A DNA stretch of 64,000 nucleotides, from NCBI GenBank assembly GCA_934643455.1, contig CAKUBV010000002.1, positions 186,001 to 250,000 on the forward strand, read 5' to 3'. Position 1 is the stretch's first letter; each line of letters opens with the position of its first letter. A program made the translations under genes and the position numbers. The notes under the pieces are model-generated. The model searched no databases. It was not told the origin of the DNA and worked only from the letters and a program-made list of their open reading frames with translations. The stretch is from Candidatus Proelusimicrobium excrementi (lineage in GTDB: Bacteria; Elusimicrobiota; Elusimicrobia; Elusimicrobiales; Elusimicrobiaceae). Shown one piece after another: positions 1 through 8,800 of the stretch.

Positions 1-262
1 GGTAAATCCAAATGCAAACGGCTTCGGTTGTGGGATTTTTAAAAAACAGGCCCAAATCTTTGCCTTCGAAACGGGCGTCTATTTCCTTTTTAAAAGCGGC
101 TGATAAGTCGCGGAAATCAATCAAATATCCTTCGGCGTTAAGCGGGCCGTGAAATGTTATTTCGTATCGGAAGATATGCTCGTGAGCAGCCTCGTCCAAA
201 GTTCCGCAGTGGCCGTGGCGCGCCGTAAAAAAGCCCGTCTGCGTAAGGTAGATTTTCATCAT
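1..262 (-). CDS. COG0720 protein, probable PTPS-III (FolB substitute), 3' part cut by window edge
   Basis: This is a 6-pyruvoyl-tetrahydropterin synthase/QueD-fold protein whose C-terminus runs off the window. Predicted zinc ligands are His16, His27 and His29 (in the string EAAHEH). The catalytic Cys that QueD carries four residues before the paired histidines is Asp23 here, and Glu24 sits three residues before them. An ExxHxH arrangement is what I recall for PTPS-III, which cleaves dihydroneopterin triphosphate to hydroxymethyl-dihydropterin and so replaces FolB. The start ATG (260-262) overlaps the folP stop as ATGA; a second ATG follows at 257-259. A bona fide queD lies 4 kb upstream in the same operon, which argues for a different job here. 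The family call is firm. The PTPS-III subtype rests on the motif plus adjacency to folP. Confidence 0.78.
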   Translation of the reverse strand, partial: MMKIYLTQTGFFTARHGHCGTLDEAAHEHIFRYEITFHGPLNAEGYLIDFRDLSAAFKKEIDARFEGKDLGLFFKNPTTEAVCIWIY

Positions 263-1053
263 TTTGAAGCCTCAATCTCCTCAAAAAAATTGATTATTTT
301 CCGTGTTTCTTTTACGTCGTGAACGCGCAAAATGTCGGCCCCGTTTTGCAATGCCACCAAATTCGCCGCCAAAGTTTGCGCTTTGCGTTTGGGCGCGCCT
401 TCGCATTTTTGGCTTAAAAAAGTTTTGCGCGAAAGCCCGGCCAGCATTCTCACGCCCAAATCTTTAAAGAAATCCAAATGTTTAAGAAGTTCATAATTTT
501 GGCCGCGCGTTTTTGCAAAGCCGAATCCTACGTCGATAATCACGTTTTGCTTAGCGATACCGCACGAAACAGCTTCATCAATTTTGCGCGCTAAAAAATC
601 TTTAATTTCCCCAAGCAAATCATTGTACTCGGTTTGGGATTGCATGGTCTGCGGCGTGCCGCGCGTGTGCATTACCACTATTTGCGCGTTAAAATCTTTC
701 ACCAGCCTGAACATTTCTTTATCGGGCGTGCCGCTTACGTCGTTTATAATATTCACTCCGGCTTTAAGGCCCGCCAAAGCTACGGGGATTTTTACGGTGT
801 CTAAAGACAGCGGCACTTTTGGCCAAGTTTTGCGGATTTCCTTAATCAGCGGTATCACGCGGGCGAGTTCTTCCTCCGCGGAAACCGGCTGGGCGGAGGG
901 CCTGGTGGATTCCCCGCCTATATCCAAAATATCCGCGCCTTCGCGCAGATAATCTTTGCACTTGGCCATAAGAATATCCAAATTATTTTGCGGATTGCCG
1001 TCGTAGAAAGAATCCGGCGTGGCGTTAACTATCCCCATTAATTGACGTTTCAT
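259..1053 (-). CDS. folP: Dihydropteroate synthase
   Basis: FolP condenses 6-hydroxymethyl-7,8-dihydropterin diphosphate with p-aminobenzoate to dihydropteroate in the cytoplasm. The 264-aa length is normal. Signature blocks are all present: MGIVNATPDSF at residues 6-16, GADILDIGGESTRP at 39-52, INDVSG near 103-108, SRKTF at 208-212 and RVHDV at 243-247. One oddity is Val175 in the DVGFGFAKT loop, where Pro is usual. The gene starts 3 bp after the stop of the methylase gene and its Shine-Dalgarno (AAAGGA) lies inside that gene's end. The following PTPS-like gene overlaps it by 4 bp. All sit on one minus-strand operon with folE, so folate enzymes are co-expressed. Confidence 0.97.
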   Translation of the reverse strand: MKRQLMGIVNATPDSFYDGNPQNNLDILMAKCKDYLREGADILDIGGESTRPSAQPVSAEEELARVIPLIKEIRKTWPKVPLSLDTVKIPVALAGLKAGVNIINDVSGTPDKEMFRLVKDFNAQIVVMHTRGTPQTMQSQTEYNDLLGEIKDFLARKIDEAVSCGIAKQNVIIDVGFGFAKTRGQNYELLKHLDFFKDLGVRMLAGLSRKTFLSQKCEGAPKRKAQTLAANLVALQNGADILRVHDVKETRKIINFFEEIEASK

Positions 1054-1056
1054 AAT

Positions 1057-3462
1057 TTAGTCCTTTAAAAATCCATATTCGTATATTTTAGGTTGTATTT
1101 GTATTGCCAAAGCTTTTAGGGTATGGCGAAGAATAGCTTCTAACTCATTGAATTTTTCATCAGTTGCTTTATTGTTCATCTTACCTTTTTCATTGCGGCC
1201 TTTAAAGTATTCTTTTATTTCATAAAGTGAAGCGTCTACATATGCCCTCTCATCATTTGCAATAGTTTCGTGGTAATATGTCCACAGATTGCGCCCCGCA
1301 TCTAACACGGCTTTGGCGGCCGGCGTTAATGGACCGCGTTTTTTGAGATAGTCGTACATAAAAGTAGAGCGAAAATTGTCTTTTGCGTGTACTTCCGCAG
1401 GAGAAAAGGGAATCCAATTATTTGGCTGTCCGTGAGGGGAAATATGATTTTGTCCGTGAAAAAGTGTAAATATGATGCAGTCATTTTGGAAATCTTTATC
1501 TTTTTCGTAATTAAAGATTTCTTTTTCTTGAGTAAATAAAGAATTTTCTTCCAAATGTAGATACCTGTGGTTTGAGAAAGGATACAGAAATTGATCTCGG
1601 TCGTTTAACCAAGTTGCAGGAAAGGCATGGCGAACAGCAATATAAATACAAGTTTCCAATAAATTGTTGATAGAAATAATATTGGTGTGGTTAAAATTGT
1701 TTCTCGTAGAAATATGTATATAGTTTTGATTTTGAAAATCATTGCCCCTAGTATTTAATATGCCAATTTCTTGTTGGGAATTATCAATGTATCTTCTGTA
1801 CCAATCATTTAAAAGGGATGGAGTGGTATCAAAAGTTATATTTTTAAAATCTGTGTATTCTCCTTTTTCGTTAAAAACGTCAGCTTTTATACTAGTATTT
1901 TGAAAAGGGATAGCTGTATTCCATATATAAAAAGCGATAGGGAATTTGCCCTTTACGTTATCAAAGGTATTAGCTGGCACTAAAAATAGATTTTCTAAAT
2001 GAGAGTTAAATTCCGTTCTGAAATCCGAAAAATTCGGTGCTTGCGCAATTTTCAACTTTGAAAATTGCGCAAGCACCGAGCCAAGGATTTCCTTTTTAAC
2101 GCGAATAAGGAATAATGCAAAAATTTCATTTCTTGCTTTGCCAATTTCTTGTCCGTAAGATTTATATATTTTATTGTCAGAAGTTAGCCCTTTTTTATTC
2201 TTTCCTGTTCCTGTTATAGTTTTTGCAGAGGCCGCCTCTGCATACGGGGGATTAATCAAAATTATTAATTTTTTGCGTTTTTCTTCGTTGTCCAGTACGT
2301 CGCGCAGACTTTGCGGAAGTTGAGAAAAGTCATCGTTTAAAAAATCAAATTGGAATACATGTGAAGCTAATAAATTCATACGTCTGTTTTGTATTGCTTC
2401 ATGTACGATATTTACATCCGGCTGGTCCAAGGTGGAAGCCCAAATGTGATATGGGTTTGTTAATCCCGCGAGCAGATTGCAAGTCCCCGCACAGCAATCC
2501 CAAATATAGTATTCATCCTGCCAGTTTTCGCCTAATGTTTTGGCTAAATACTCGTGCGCTTTTTCTACCCAAATCTGCGGTGTAAAATAGGCTCCTTTGC
2601 GTTCTCGAATATCTTGGGGGACCAAAAGCTCTCTGCGGTTTAAAATGTATTCGAAATACTCTTTTTTGGGTGGGCGTTGATATCGTTCCCAAAAGGTAGT
2701 ATGTGCGAGCATTGCGTCTTTAAACTCAATAATGTTAAAGAGATCAATACTTACTTTAATCTCATAACGAGTATAATTAAGTACGATTTTCAGTCCGTCC
2801 GTTAGTGTTTTATTATCTTTGCTGATTAGGTCTGCCAAGAAGAAATCGCATGGCAATATCCCGGCTTGTTTTAAAGATTTTTCATTTTTAATTTGTATCG
2901 AGGGAAAAACATCTTTTACCCATTTGTTATAAACTGTGATGAAATTATTTTTATTTACCTTTAATCTAACTGTTGACCTGTTTTCTTCTATAAAGTTTTT
3001 TGCAATAAATTTTTTGAGTTCGTTCTCTTCCGTTTCAAATTGAAATGTAATTTTTTTCGTTAAATACTTTGCCATGGTATTAACGGTTTTTTGCGATACG
3101 CCAGAAGGGCGCTCATTCCAATTCAAATCATTTAAATTAAAAATATCCAATATATTGTGGTATTCAATAAATGACATTTGACTTTTATTAAATACCCCTA
3201 AAAATTTTGGCGGTAAGATTTCTCCACTATTTTGCAAAGGCTTTATAGTTAAGAGAAGCTGGGCGAACATTGTATCCAATGGAATGTTGCTCATTTTGCT
3301 TTCAGCCCATAGGAAAGATTGCTGAAAGAGAGAGTTTTTATCTGAGGCCACTATGAAATCCACACGATTGTCTTCAATAGAACAATGATATTTTGAGAAA
3401 AAAGCTTGTTGCACTTGCAGACGCAAGTCAAACTCGCTGGGGACATGGGTAAAAGTGGCCAT
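1057..3462 (-). CDS. Type IIG-like restriction-modification protein / N6-adenine DNA methylase
   Basis: This 801-aa protein has the layout of single-chain type IIG enzymes (Eco57I-like). The N-terminus carries a candidate PD-(D/E)XK nuclease core: Asp35 in VDFIV and Glu54-Ser-Lys56 in LWAESK. Around residue 293 comes the YFTP block that precedes the methylase fold. Motif I (WDCCAGTCNLL, about 320-330) and motif IV (NPPY, about 403-406) then follow in gamma-class order for an N6-adenine methyltransferase. A long C-terminal region could be the target-recognition part. It is clearly richer in A+T than its neighbours. It lies flush in the operon, 9 bp after folE and 3 bp before folP. I infer acquisition by transfer. 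No separate endonuclease or specificity gene is nearby. Nuclease activity is a guess from the motif; methylase is firm. Confidence 0.8.
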   Translation of the reverse strand: MATFTHVPSEFDLRLQVQQAFFSKYHCSIEDNRVDFIVASDKNSLFQQSFLWAESKMSNIPLDTMFAQLLLTIKPLQNSGEILPPKFLGVFNKSQMSFIEYHNILDIFNLNDLNWNERPSGVSQKTVNTMAKYLTKKITFQFETEENELKKFIAKNFIEENRSTVRLKVNKNNFITVYNKWVKDVFPSIQIKNEKSLKQAGILPCDFFLADLISKDNKTLTDGLKIVLNYTRYEIKVSIDLFNIIEFKDAMLAHTTFWERYQRPPKKEYFEYILNRRELLVPQDIRERKGAYFTPQIWVEKAHEYLAKTLGENWQDEYYIWDCCAGTCNLLAGLTNPYHIWASTLDQPDVNIVHEAIQNRRMNLLASHVFQFDFLNDDFSQLPQSLRDVLDNEEKRKKLIILINPPYAEAASAKTITGTGKNKKGLTSDNKIYKSYGQEIGKARNEIFALFLIRVKKEILGSVLAQFSKLKIAQAPNFSDFRTEFNSHLENLFLVPANTFDNVKGKFPIAFYIWNTAIPFQNTSIKADVFNEKGEYTDFKNITFDTTPSLLNDWYRRYIDNSQQEIGILNTRGNDFQNQNYIHISTRNNFNHTNIISINNLLETCIYIAVRHAFPATWLNDRDQFLYPFSNHRYLHLEENSLFTQEKEIFNYEKDKDFQNDCIIFTLFHGQNHISPHGQPNNWIPFSPAEVHAKDNFRSTFMYDYLKKRGPLTPAAKAVLDAGRNLWTYYHETIANDERAYVDASLYEIKEYFKGRNEKGKMNNKATDEKFNELEAILRHTLKALAIQIQPKIYEYGFLKD

Positions 3463-3471
3463 ATTTTATCC

Positions 3472-4092
3472 TTACTTAATCATTTCAAGAAATTCGTTGC
3501 GGACTTCCATTTTTTTAAATGCTCCGCGTATCGCGCTGGTTACCATTACCGCATCGTGCTTTTCAATGCCGCGCGAGCTTATGCACATATGTTTTGCTTT
3601 GCATACCACCATTACGCCGTAAGGTTTTAAAGTATCCATAAGGCTGTCGGCTATTTGCGCGACAAGTTTTTCCTGTATTTGCAGGCGTCTTGCGTAAACT
3701 TCCACTAGGCGCGCCAATTTGGATATGCCCAAAACGCGGCCTTTAGGCAGATATCCTATTGAAATAGTGCCGAAAAACGGCTGCAAATGATGTTCGCAGG
3801 TAGAGTAAAATTCAATGTTTTTCAGGACGACCATCTCCTCGCAGGAACCTTCCGTAAAGGTTTTAAGGACGTCTTGCGGCTTCATTTTATATCCGCCGTA
3901 AAGTTTATCCCAGCTGCGTACTATGCGGGCCGGGGTTTCAAGCAGGCCTTCGCGGGAAGGATCATCGCCGATATAAGCCAAAATATTGCGCAGGCTTTGC
4001 AGCACTTCTTCTTTGCTTACTTTACGTTTATCAGTTTGTGCAGCTGCACGCTTAATCTTATTTGCGGATTTTGTTTTATCAGTTCTAGGCAT
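3472..4092 (-). CDS. folE: GTP cyclohydrolase I
   Basis: FolE converts GTP to dihydroneopterin triphosphate, the shared first step of folate and queuosine synthesis. The zinc ligands are visible as Cys99 and His102 in STCEHH and Cys170 in HMCISSRG. The conserved EDDPSREGL-like segment reads IGDDPSREGL at 41-50. The protein is 206 aa with a Lys/Arg-rich N-terminal extension of about 24 residues. The ATG at 4092 is backed by a CAGGAGA Shine-Dalgarno, and no other start codon occurs before the conserved domain. As a result the first 76 bp overlap the 3' end of queE in another frame. It lies between queE and the inserted methylase gene in one operon. Confidence 0.97.
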   Translation of the reverse strand: MPRTDKTKSANKIKRAAAQTDKRKVSKEEVLQSLRNILAYIGDDPSREGLLETPARIVRSWDKLYGGYKMKPQDVLKTFTEGSCEEMVVLKNIEFYSTCEHHLQPFFGTISIGYLPKGRVLGISKLARLVEVYARRLQIQEKLVAQIADSLMDTLKPYGVMVVCKAKHMCISSRGIEKHDAVMVTSAIRGAFKKMEVRNEFLEMIK

Positions 4093-4613
4093 TTGGTTAA
4101 ATTCTCCTGTTTGTTTCCTTCCGGCTGTATGCAGAAAACCGCGCCCGGCTTAAGATATTTTTGATATTGCAAAGCCTGCCGCGCGGAATCTTCCTGTGCG
4201 TCTATCACGCATTTGATAACGTCGGCTTTTTTCAGCATGGCTTCGGAAGGATTTTTTTTGGGTGAAACCGTAAGGCATTTTACTAAGCCGGAGTCTATAT
4301 CTGCGGAACCGTTTGTTTCGATATGGATTTCCACTCCGTTTTTATGCAAAAGCTTTAGCAGCGGGCCTATTTGCTGTTCGCACGGTTCCCCGCCCGTAAT
4401 AATCGCCCTTGGACAAGCGTATTTTTTAATTTCTTTAAGTATTTCCTCCGGGTGCATAAGCGCATTTGTTTTTTGGGAGTATTTTGTATCGCACCATTCG
4501 CACCCCATGGAACAGCCGGCAAGCCGCACGAAGACAGCCGCGCAGCCGGCATAAGGCCCTTCCCCTTGCAGAGAATAGAAAATCTCGTTTACTTTAAGGC
4601 TTCCTGATGACAC
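4017..4613 (-). CDS. queE: 7-carboxy-7-deazaguanine synthase
   Basis: QueE is a radical SAM enzyme making 7-carboxy-7-deazaguanine from the QueD product on the way to queuosine. The signature starts FYSLQGEGPYAG and continues to CSMGCEWC, an unusual-for-radical-SAM but QueE-compatible CX3CX2C triad (Cys34, Cys38, Cys41), followed by TGGEP at 74-78. The C-terminus ends LSVQLHKLINVK, matching the conserved QueE tail, so the overlap with folE is real and not a readthrough artefact. I chose the GTG at 4613, which has a GAGG Shine-Dalgarno inside queD. A TTG ten codons upstream is possible but has no ribosome site. It overlaps the end of queD by 20 bp. Confidence 0.95.
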   Translation of the reverse strand: MSSGSLKVNEIFYSLQGEGPYAGCAAVFVRLAGCSMGCEWCDTKYSQKTNALMHPEEILKEIKKYACPRAIITGGEPCEQQIGPLLKLLHKNGVEIHIETNGSADIDSGLVKCLTVSPKKNPSEAMLKKADVIKCVIDAQEDSARQALQYQKYLKPGAVFCIQPEGNKQENLTKCLELIKQNPQIRLSVQLHKLINVK

Positions 4614-4941
4614 TTGCGCAGTCCTCGTTTTCCCATATTTCAAGCGTTTTCAGTTTAAGATTTTTCTCTTCCAGCATTGCGGCGGTTTTGTCAAACAAAG
4701 CCTGACAAAGATTCTCCGCCGTCGGGTTGGGGTAAATATCATTTAAAAATTTATGGTCCGGCAGTACGCAGTCCAGCATCGGCTTAAGCTGTTTGAAATC
4801 ATACACCATGCCGCACTCGCGGACGGGGCCTTCTATTTCAAAGACGGCTTTCCAGGTATGTCCGTGCAAATTGGCGCAGTCTCCGTCGTAATTCGGCAGT
4901 TTGTGGGCCGAGCTGAACTTTCTAATTATTCTCAGAATCAT
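4594..4941 (-). CDS. queD: 6-carboxy-5,6,7,8-tetrahydropterin synthase
   Basis: QueD converts dihydroneopterin triphosphate to 6-carboxytetrahydropterin for queuosine biosynthesis. Zinc ligands are His13, His26 and His28, and the catalytic Cys22 sits in CANLHGH exactly four residues before the first paired histidine. The start ATG at 4941 is preceded by GGAGA at proper spacing. An ATG at 4950 lies too close to that site, and more distant in-frame ATGs would only read back through the upstream gene. The resulting 115 aa fits the family. The gene starts inside the last 20 bp of the DUF1189-like gene and is followed at once by queE and folE. Confidence 0.95.
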   Translation of the reverse strand: MILRIIRKFSSAHKLPNYDGDCANLHGHTWKAVFEIEGPVRECGMVYDFKQLKPMLDCVLPDHKFLNDIYPNPTAENLCQALFDKTAAMLEEKNLKLKTLEIWENEDCASVIRKP

Positions 4942-5779
4942 CGCCTTCATTCTCCGTCTGTTCGGCGTCTTGCTCTTCCTGCTCGGCGGATTCGGATTCT
5001 TCGGGTTCGTCGGGGATAGTCTGCACTCTTTTTGCGTTAAATACAAGCTGCCCGTAAATTATGAATACCGCCAAATACACAAACCCCACCAAGAAGCCCG
5101 GTATCGGCGTAAAATAGCTGATTATATAAATTAAGAAAGCCGGCGCCTGCACGTAACAAGCCAATTTGTAATTGTCGCCGCTTTCGGTTTGAACTCTCAT
5201 GGCTTTGCCTAAAATCAGCATTACGATAAAAGCCAGTATCAGCATAAAAGGAACTCTGAATATCTGCGCCAAAAGCATAAATGCCAATATGGCGCCGGCG
5301 GCCATATTAGTAATGGGCTCTTTGGCCGCATTTAAAGCGGCTCTGTCGAGATTGGCGTTTAAGTCCTGCGGCAAAGGCGTTTCCTGATAGCGTCCGTTAA
5401 AAGAGAAGTAAAGTTTATCCGGGCCTACCAAAATAATGGTTTTATCGGTTGCCATTTGCGTCGGATAGACGGGTTCGGTTCTGCCAGTATCAAAAACTAT
5501 ATTGTAACCGCCCATATTTTCGGGGCTGATTTTAAGCGTATCATTGTCGTTTACTTCCATTACGCCGTTGGTTATGGTCATTTCCGGCATATAGTCGATT
5601 AATGTATCCACGGCTCCGGCTATGCGCGGCCTCATTATAAATATGGAAAAGAGGGCGGTTATCACAGCCGTAAGTACAAAAATGTAAAACACGAAAAAAG
5701 ACGCTTTCCACGCCGATTTTCTTAAGCCTTGCAAATAGAACTTCATGCTGTAAAGAGCTTTTACTGGTCCAAGTAACAT
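4922..5779 (-). CDS. DUF1189-like membrane protein
   Basis: This 285-aa protein has one membrane segment near residues 27-50. An extracytoplasmic domain (about 55-160) follows, containing the PEMTITNGVMEV stretch typical of DUF1189. A cluster of hydrophobic segments spans about 160-245, and the C-terminal tail of about 30 residues is very acidic. DUF1189 has no well-established function. The start ATG at 5779 has a strong GGGAGGA site; an in-frame TTG at 5791 falls inside that site and is rejected. It is first in the operon leading to queD, with a 20 bp overlap, so it is probably co-transcribed, but no functional link is evident. It is divergent from the macroglobulin gene 64 bp away. Confidence 0.7.
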   Translation of the reverse strand: MLLGPVKALYSMKFYLQGLRKSAWKASFFVFYIFVLTAVITALFSIFIMRPRIAGAVDTLIDYMPEMTITNGVMEVNDNDTLKISPENMGGYNIVFDTGRTEPVYPTQMATDKTIILVGPDKLYFSFNGRYQETPLPQDLNANLDRAALNAAKEPITNMAAGAILAFMLLAQIFRVPFMLILAFIVMLILGKAMRVQTESGDNYKLACYVQAPAFLIYIISYFTPIPGFLVGFVYLAVFIIYGQLVFNAKRVQTIPDEPEESESAEQEEQDAEQTENEGDDSENN

Positions 5780-5843
5780 AAATCCTCCCAAAATGATATA
5801 TTAGCTATATAATAAGTATAGCAAACTTGGCGGAGGTTATTTT

Positions 5844-8800
5844 ATGAAAAGGCGTTTTACTTTTCTTCTGTTTACTTTAGCGTTTTTTACGGCGAACGCG
5901 TATTGCGCGGGTTTAAGCGTGATATCCAAAAGGCCGCTTGGCCAGATAAACGAGAGTTTATCCGGTGCGGGCATATCTGTAACTTTCAACCGTCCCGCTG
6001 CGGCTTTAAGCGGGGAGAACCAACAGGAAAGCTCAGCCTGCCCTCTCAGTATAAATCCGCCCGTTGAGGGAACCTGCCGCTGGGTAGGCACCCAAACTTT
6101 GACTTTTACGCCTTCATCTCCTCTTGCCAACGCCACCAAATATACGGTAACTTTGCCCGCCGGATTTAAAAGCGGCGCGGACGGCTCTTCCCTTTCAAAA
6201 AAATATTCCTGGTCTTTTGAAACTGCCCGCCCCTCCGTTCTTTCCAGCCGCCCGTATGACGGCGAAAGATGGCTTTCTTTAAGGCCTAAAATTTTGGTCG
6301 TTTTTAATATGGAACTTGATTTAAACAGGCTTCATTCTTTTGCGGAGCTGGTTCAGGGCAATATTTCCGTACCCGTTAAAATAAGCCGCATTGACGAAGA
6401 TTTGTTTAAAAAGGAATTTGAATATTCCGGCTACGCCAAAGGGAATGTTTACGTTTTTGAACCCGCAGTCAATCTTGAACCCGGCAAAGAGTATAAATTG
6501 ATTTTGAAAAAGGGCCTTTTGTCCAAATCCGGCAATTTGGGAATGTCAGCCGATAAAGCCATAAGGTTTTATACCTACGGGGATTTGGATTTGGCTTTAA
6601 AGCCTCAGGCGGAGTGCCTGCCTTATTCCCCGGCTTTGGATTTTACAAATCCCGTAACGGCCGGCGAAATCGCCAAAAACATCACTTTCAGCCCCGCTTT
6701 AAAATATACTCCGTGCGATCCAAATACCAGCGGCTGGGCCAGAACATATGAAAACGACGGAGTCGTATCCAGGGTATATCGTGTGGAACTTTGCGGGCTT
6801 GAATTTAAAGCCGGGCAAAGCTATCAAGTTACTTTGGGCAAAGATTTAAAAGATATTTTCGGCAACAGGCTGGGCCGCGACGTAACTTTTACTTGGGATA
6901 ACAAAGGCTATTGCCCCAATATAAGTTTTAAGGGCGGATTTGGGGTAATGGAAAGTTATTTGCCTGCGCGCTACCCTATAAAAGCCATTAACGCCGGCGG
7001 CATAGAAGTTGAAAAGCAGCTTATTGATTATAAGGATTTTATTACGTTTTATAAAGACGAAGCTCCTTGGTGCCGCAAACGCCAGCTTAAGGGGGATTTC
7101 CTTTCCAATATAATTACGCCGAATATGGAAAGGAATATATCCGTAGACACTTTCATCAATTTGGCCCCGGCCTTGAACGGCGGAAAATACGGTTTTGTTT
7201 TTACGCAGATTTTAAACAAGCATTATTATTCCGACGAATGCTGGCAGAGCGCTTTTGATAATATTACCGATATCGGCGTAAGCCTTAAAACTTCTCCTTC
7301 AAACATTCTTGTTTGGGCGGCTGATTTAAAAACGGGCAAAGAACTTAGAAACGCAGAAGTGGAAATCCGCGATTTGGCCAATAATGTTCTTTGGACTGGC
7401 TTTACCGACAAACGCGGTATAGCTTCCGCGCCGGGCTGGACGGAACTAAAGCCCGTCAACGAAGATTCCTGGCGCACTCCCCGGCTGTGGGTTTTTGTAA
7501 AAAACGGCGAGGACATTGCCGTGGTTTCCAATGAGTTCAACGACGGCATACAGCCTTGGCGTTTTAATCTTAACTATGATTTTAATCCCGCCAACACTCC
7601 GCTTGAAGCTTTCACTTTTACCGACAGGGGCGTATACCGTCAGGGCGAGCCCGTATACATAAAATCAATAATACGCTCTTTAAAAGACGGCGTTTTGGAT
7701 TATTCCGGCTTAAAAGAAGTCAAACTCAGGATTAGCGACTCCCGCGGCAAGGAAGTTTTAAACAAACAAGTGGAAGTAAATGCGGAAACCTCCTCTCTTG
7801 ATTATGAATACCGTCTGCCGGCTTCTTCGCCGAGCGGCTACTGGAATATTTCCATAGAAAACGGGGAATTGCATTCTTATGCGTCTTTCCGCGTGGAAGC
7901 CGTAAAACCGGCCGAATTTGAAGTCTTGCTGACTCCGCTTTCCAAATTGTATTACGGCGGGGAAAGGGCGGTGTTTTCTCTCGGCGCCAGATATATGTTC
8001 GGCGGAGCTTTGGACGGCGCGCCCGTTGATTTGTCTTTCAATTTGACGCCCTCCGCCTATACTCCCAAAGGCTGGGAGAAATACTCTTTCTATCAATCCA
8101 ATTCCGAAAACGGCAAAGATTTGCTTTCATCCCGCATTACGCTGGATGAGAAAGGTTCAAAAACTTTCGATTTTACAATGCCTTCGGTCAGCTATTCCGC
8201 GCTTTTATACGTCCAAGCCGGCGTATTAAGCCCGCAGAACCAAAAACTTTTTGCCAGAAGTGCGGTCAGCGTACTTCCGGCGGATGTTTTTATCGGCGTA
8301 AAGAGCGAAGAGCGCATGGCCGAAGCCGGCAAGCCTTTCACGTTTGACATAGTCGCGGTTGACGCCGAAGGCAAGCTTCTGCCCGCGGCGCAGCTGCAGG
8401 GGAAAATATTTCGCAAAGAATATATGAGCGTAAGGAAGACCGGCGTCGCCGGCCGCCTTGAATGGATAAGCGAAGAAAAGACGGAAGATATTTCTTCCTT
8501 CTCCTTAAACGCTTCCGAGGGCAAAGCGCAGTATTCCTTTACTCCGGAAAAAGCCGGCAGTTATAATCTTACTTTAACGTCGAAAGACGCCAAAGGCCGC
8601 TTAAATTATACGGATTACTCTTTCTATGTTACCGACGGCGAAGCCTATTGGAAACAAACCGACGACGATTTGCTTTCCTTGCAGCTTAACAAAGACGAGT
8701 ACAAAATAGGTTCCAAAGCTTCTTTGCTGATAAAATCCCCTTATAAAAAAGCGCAGGCTCTTATAACCGTAGAGCGCGAAGGCGTTTTGGACTATTATGT

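Noticed and set aside
4613..4643. TTG start for queE ten codons upstream
   Set aside because: No ribosome site, whereas the GTG at 4613 has GAGG at good distance.
1057..5046. DNA 7-deazaguanine modification (dpd) locus
   Set aside because: Only the shared precursor genes are here; no dpdA-like transglycosylase or dpd partners are seen.
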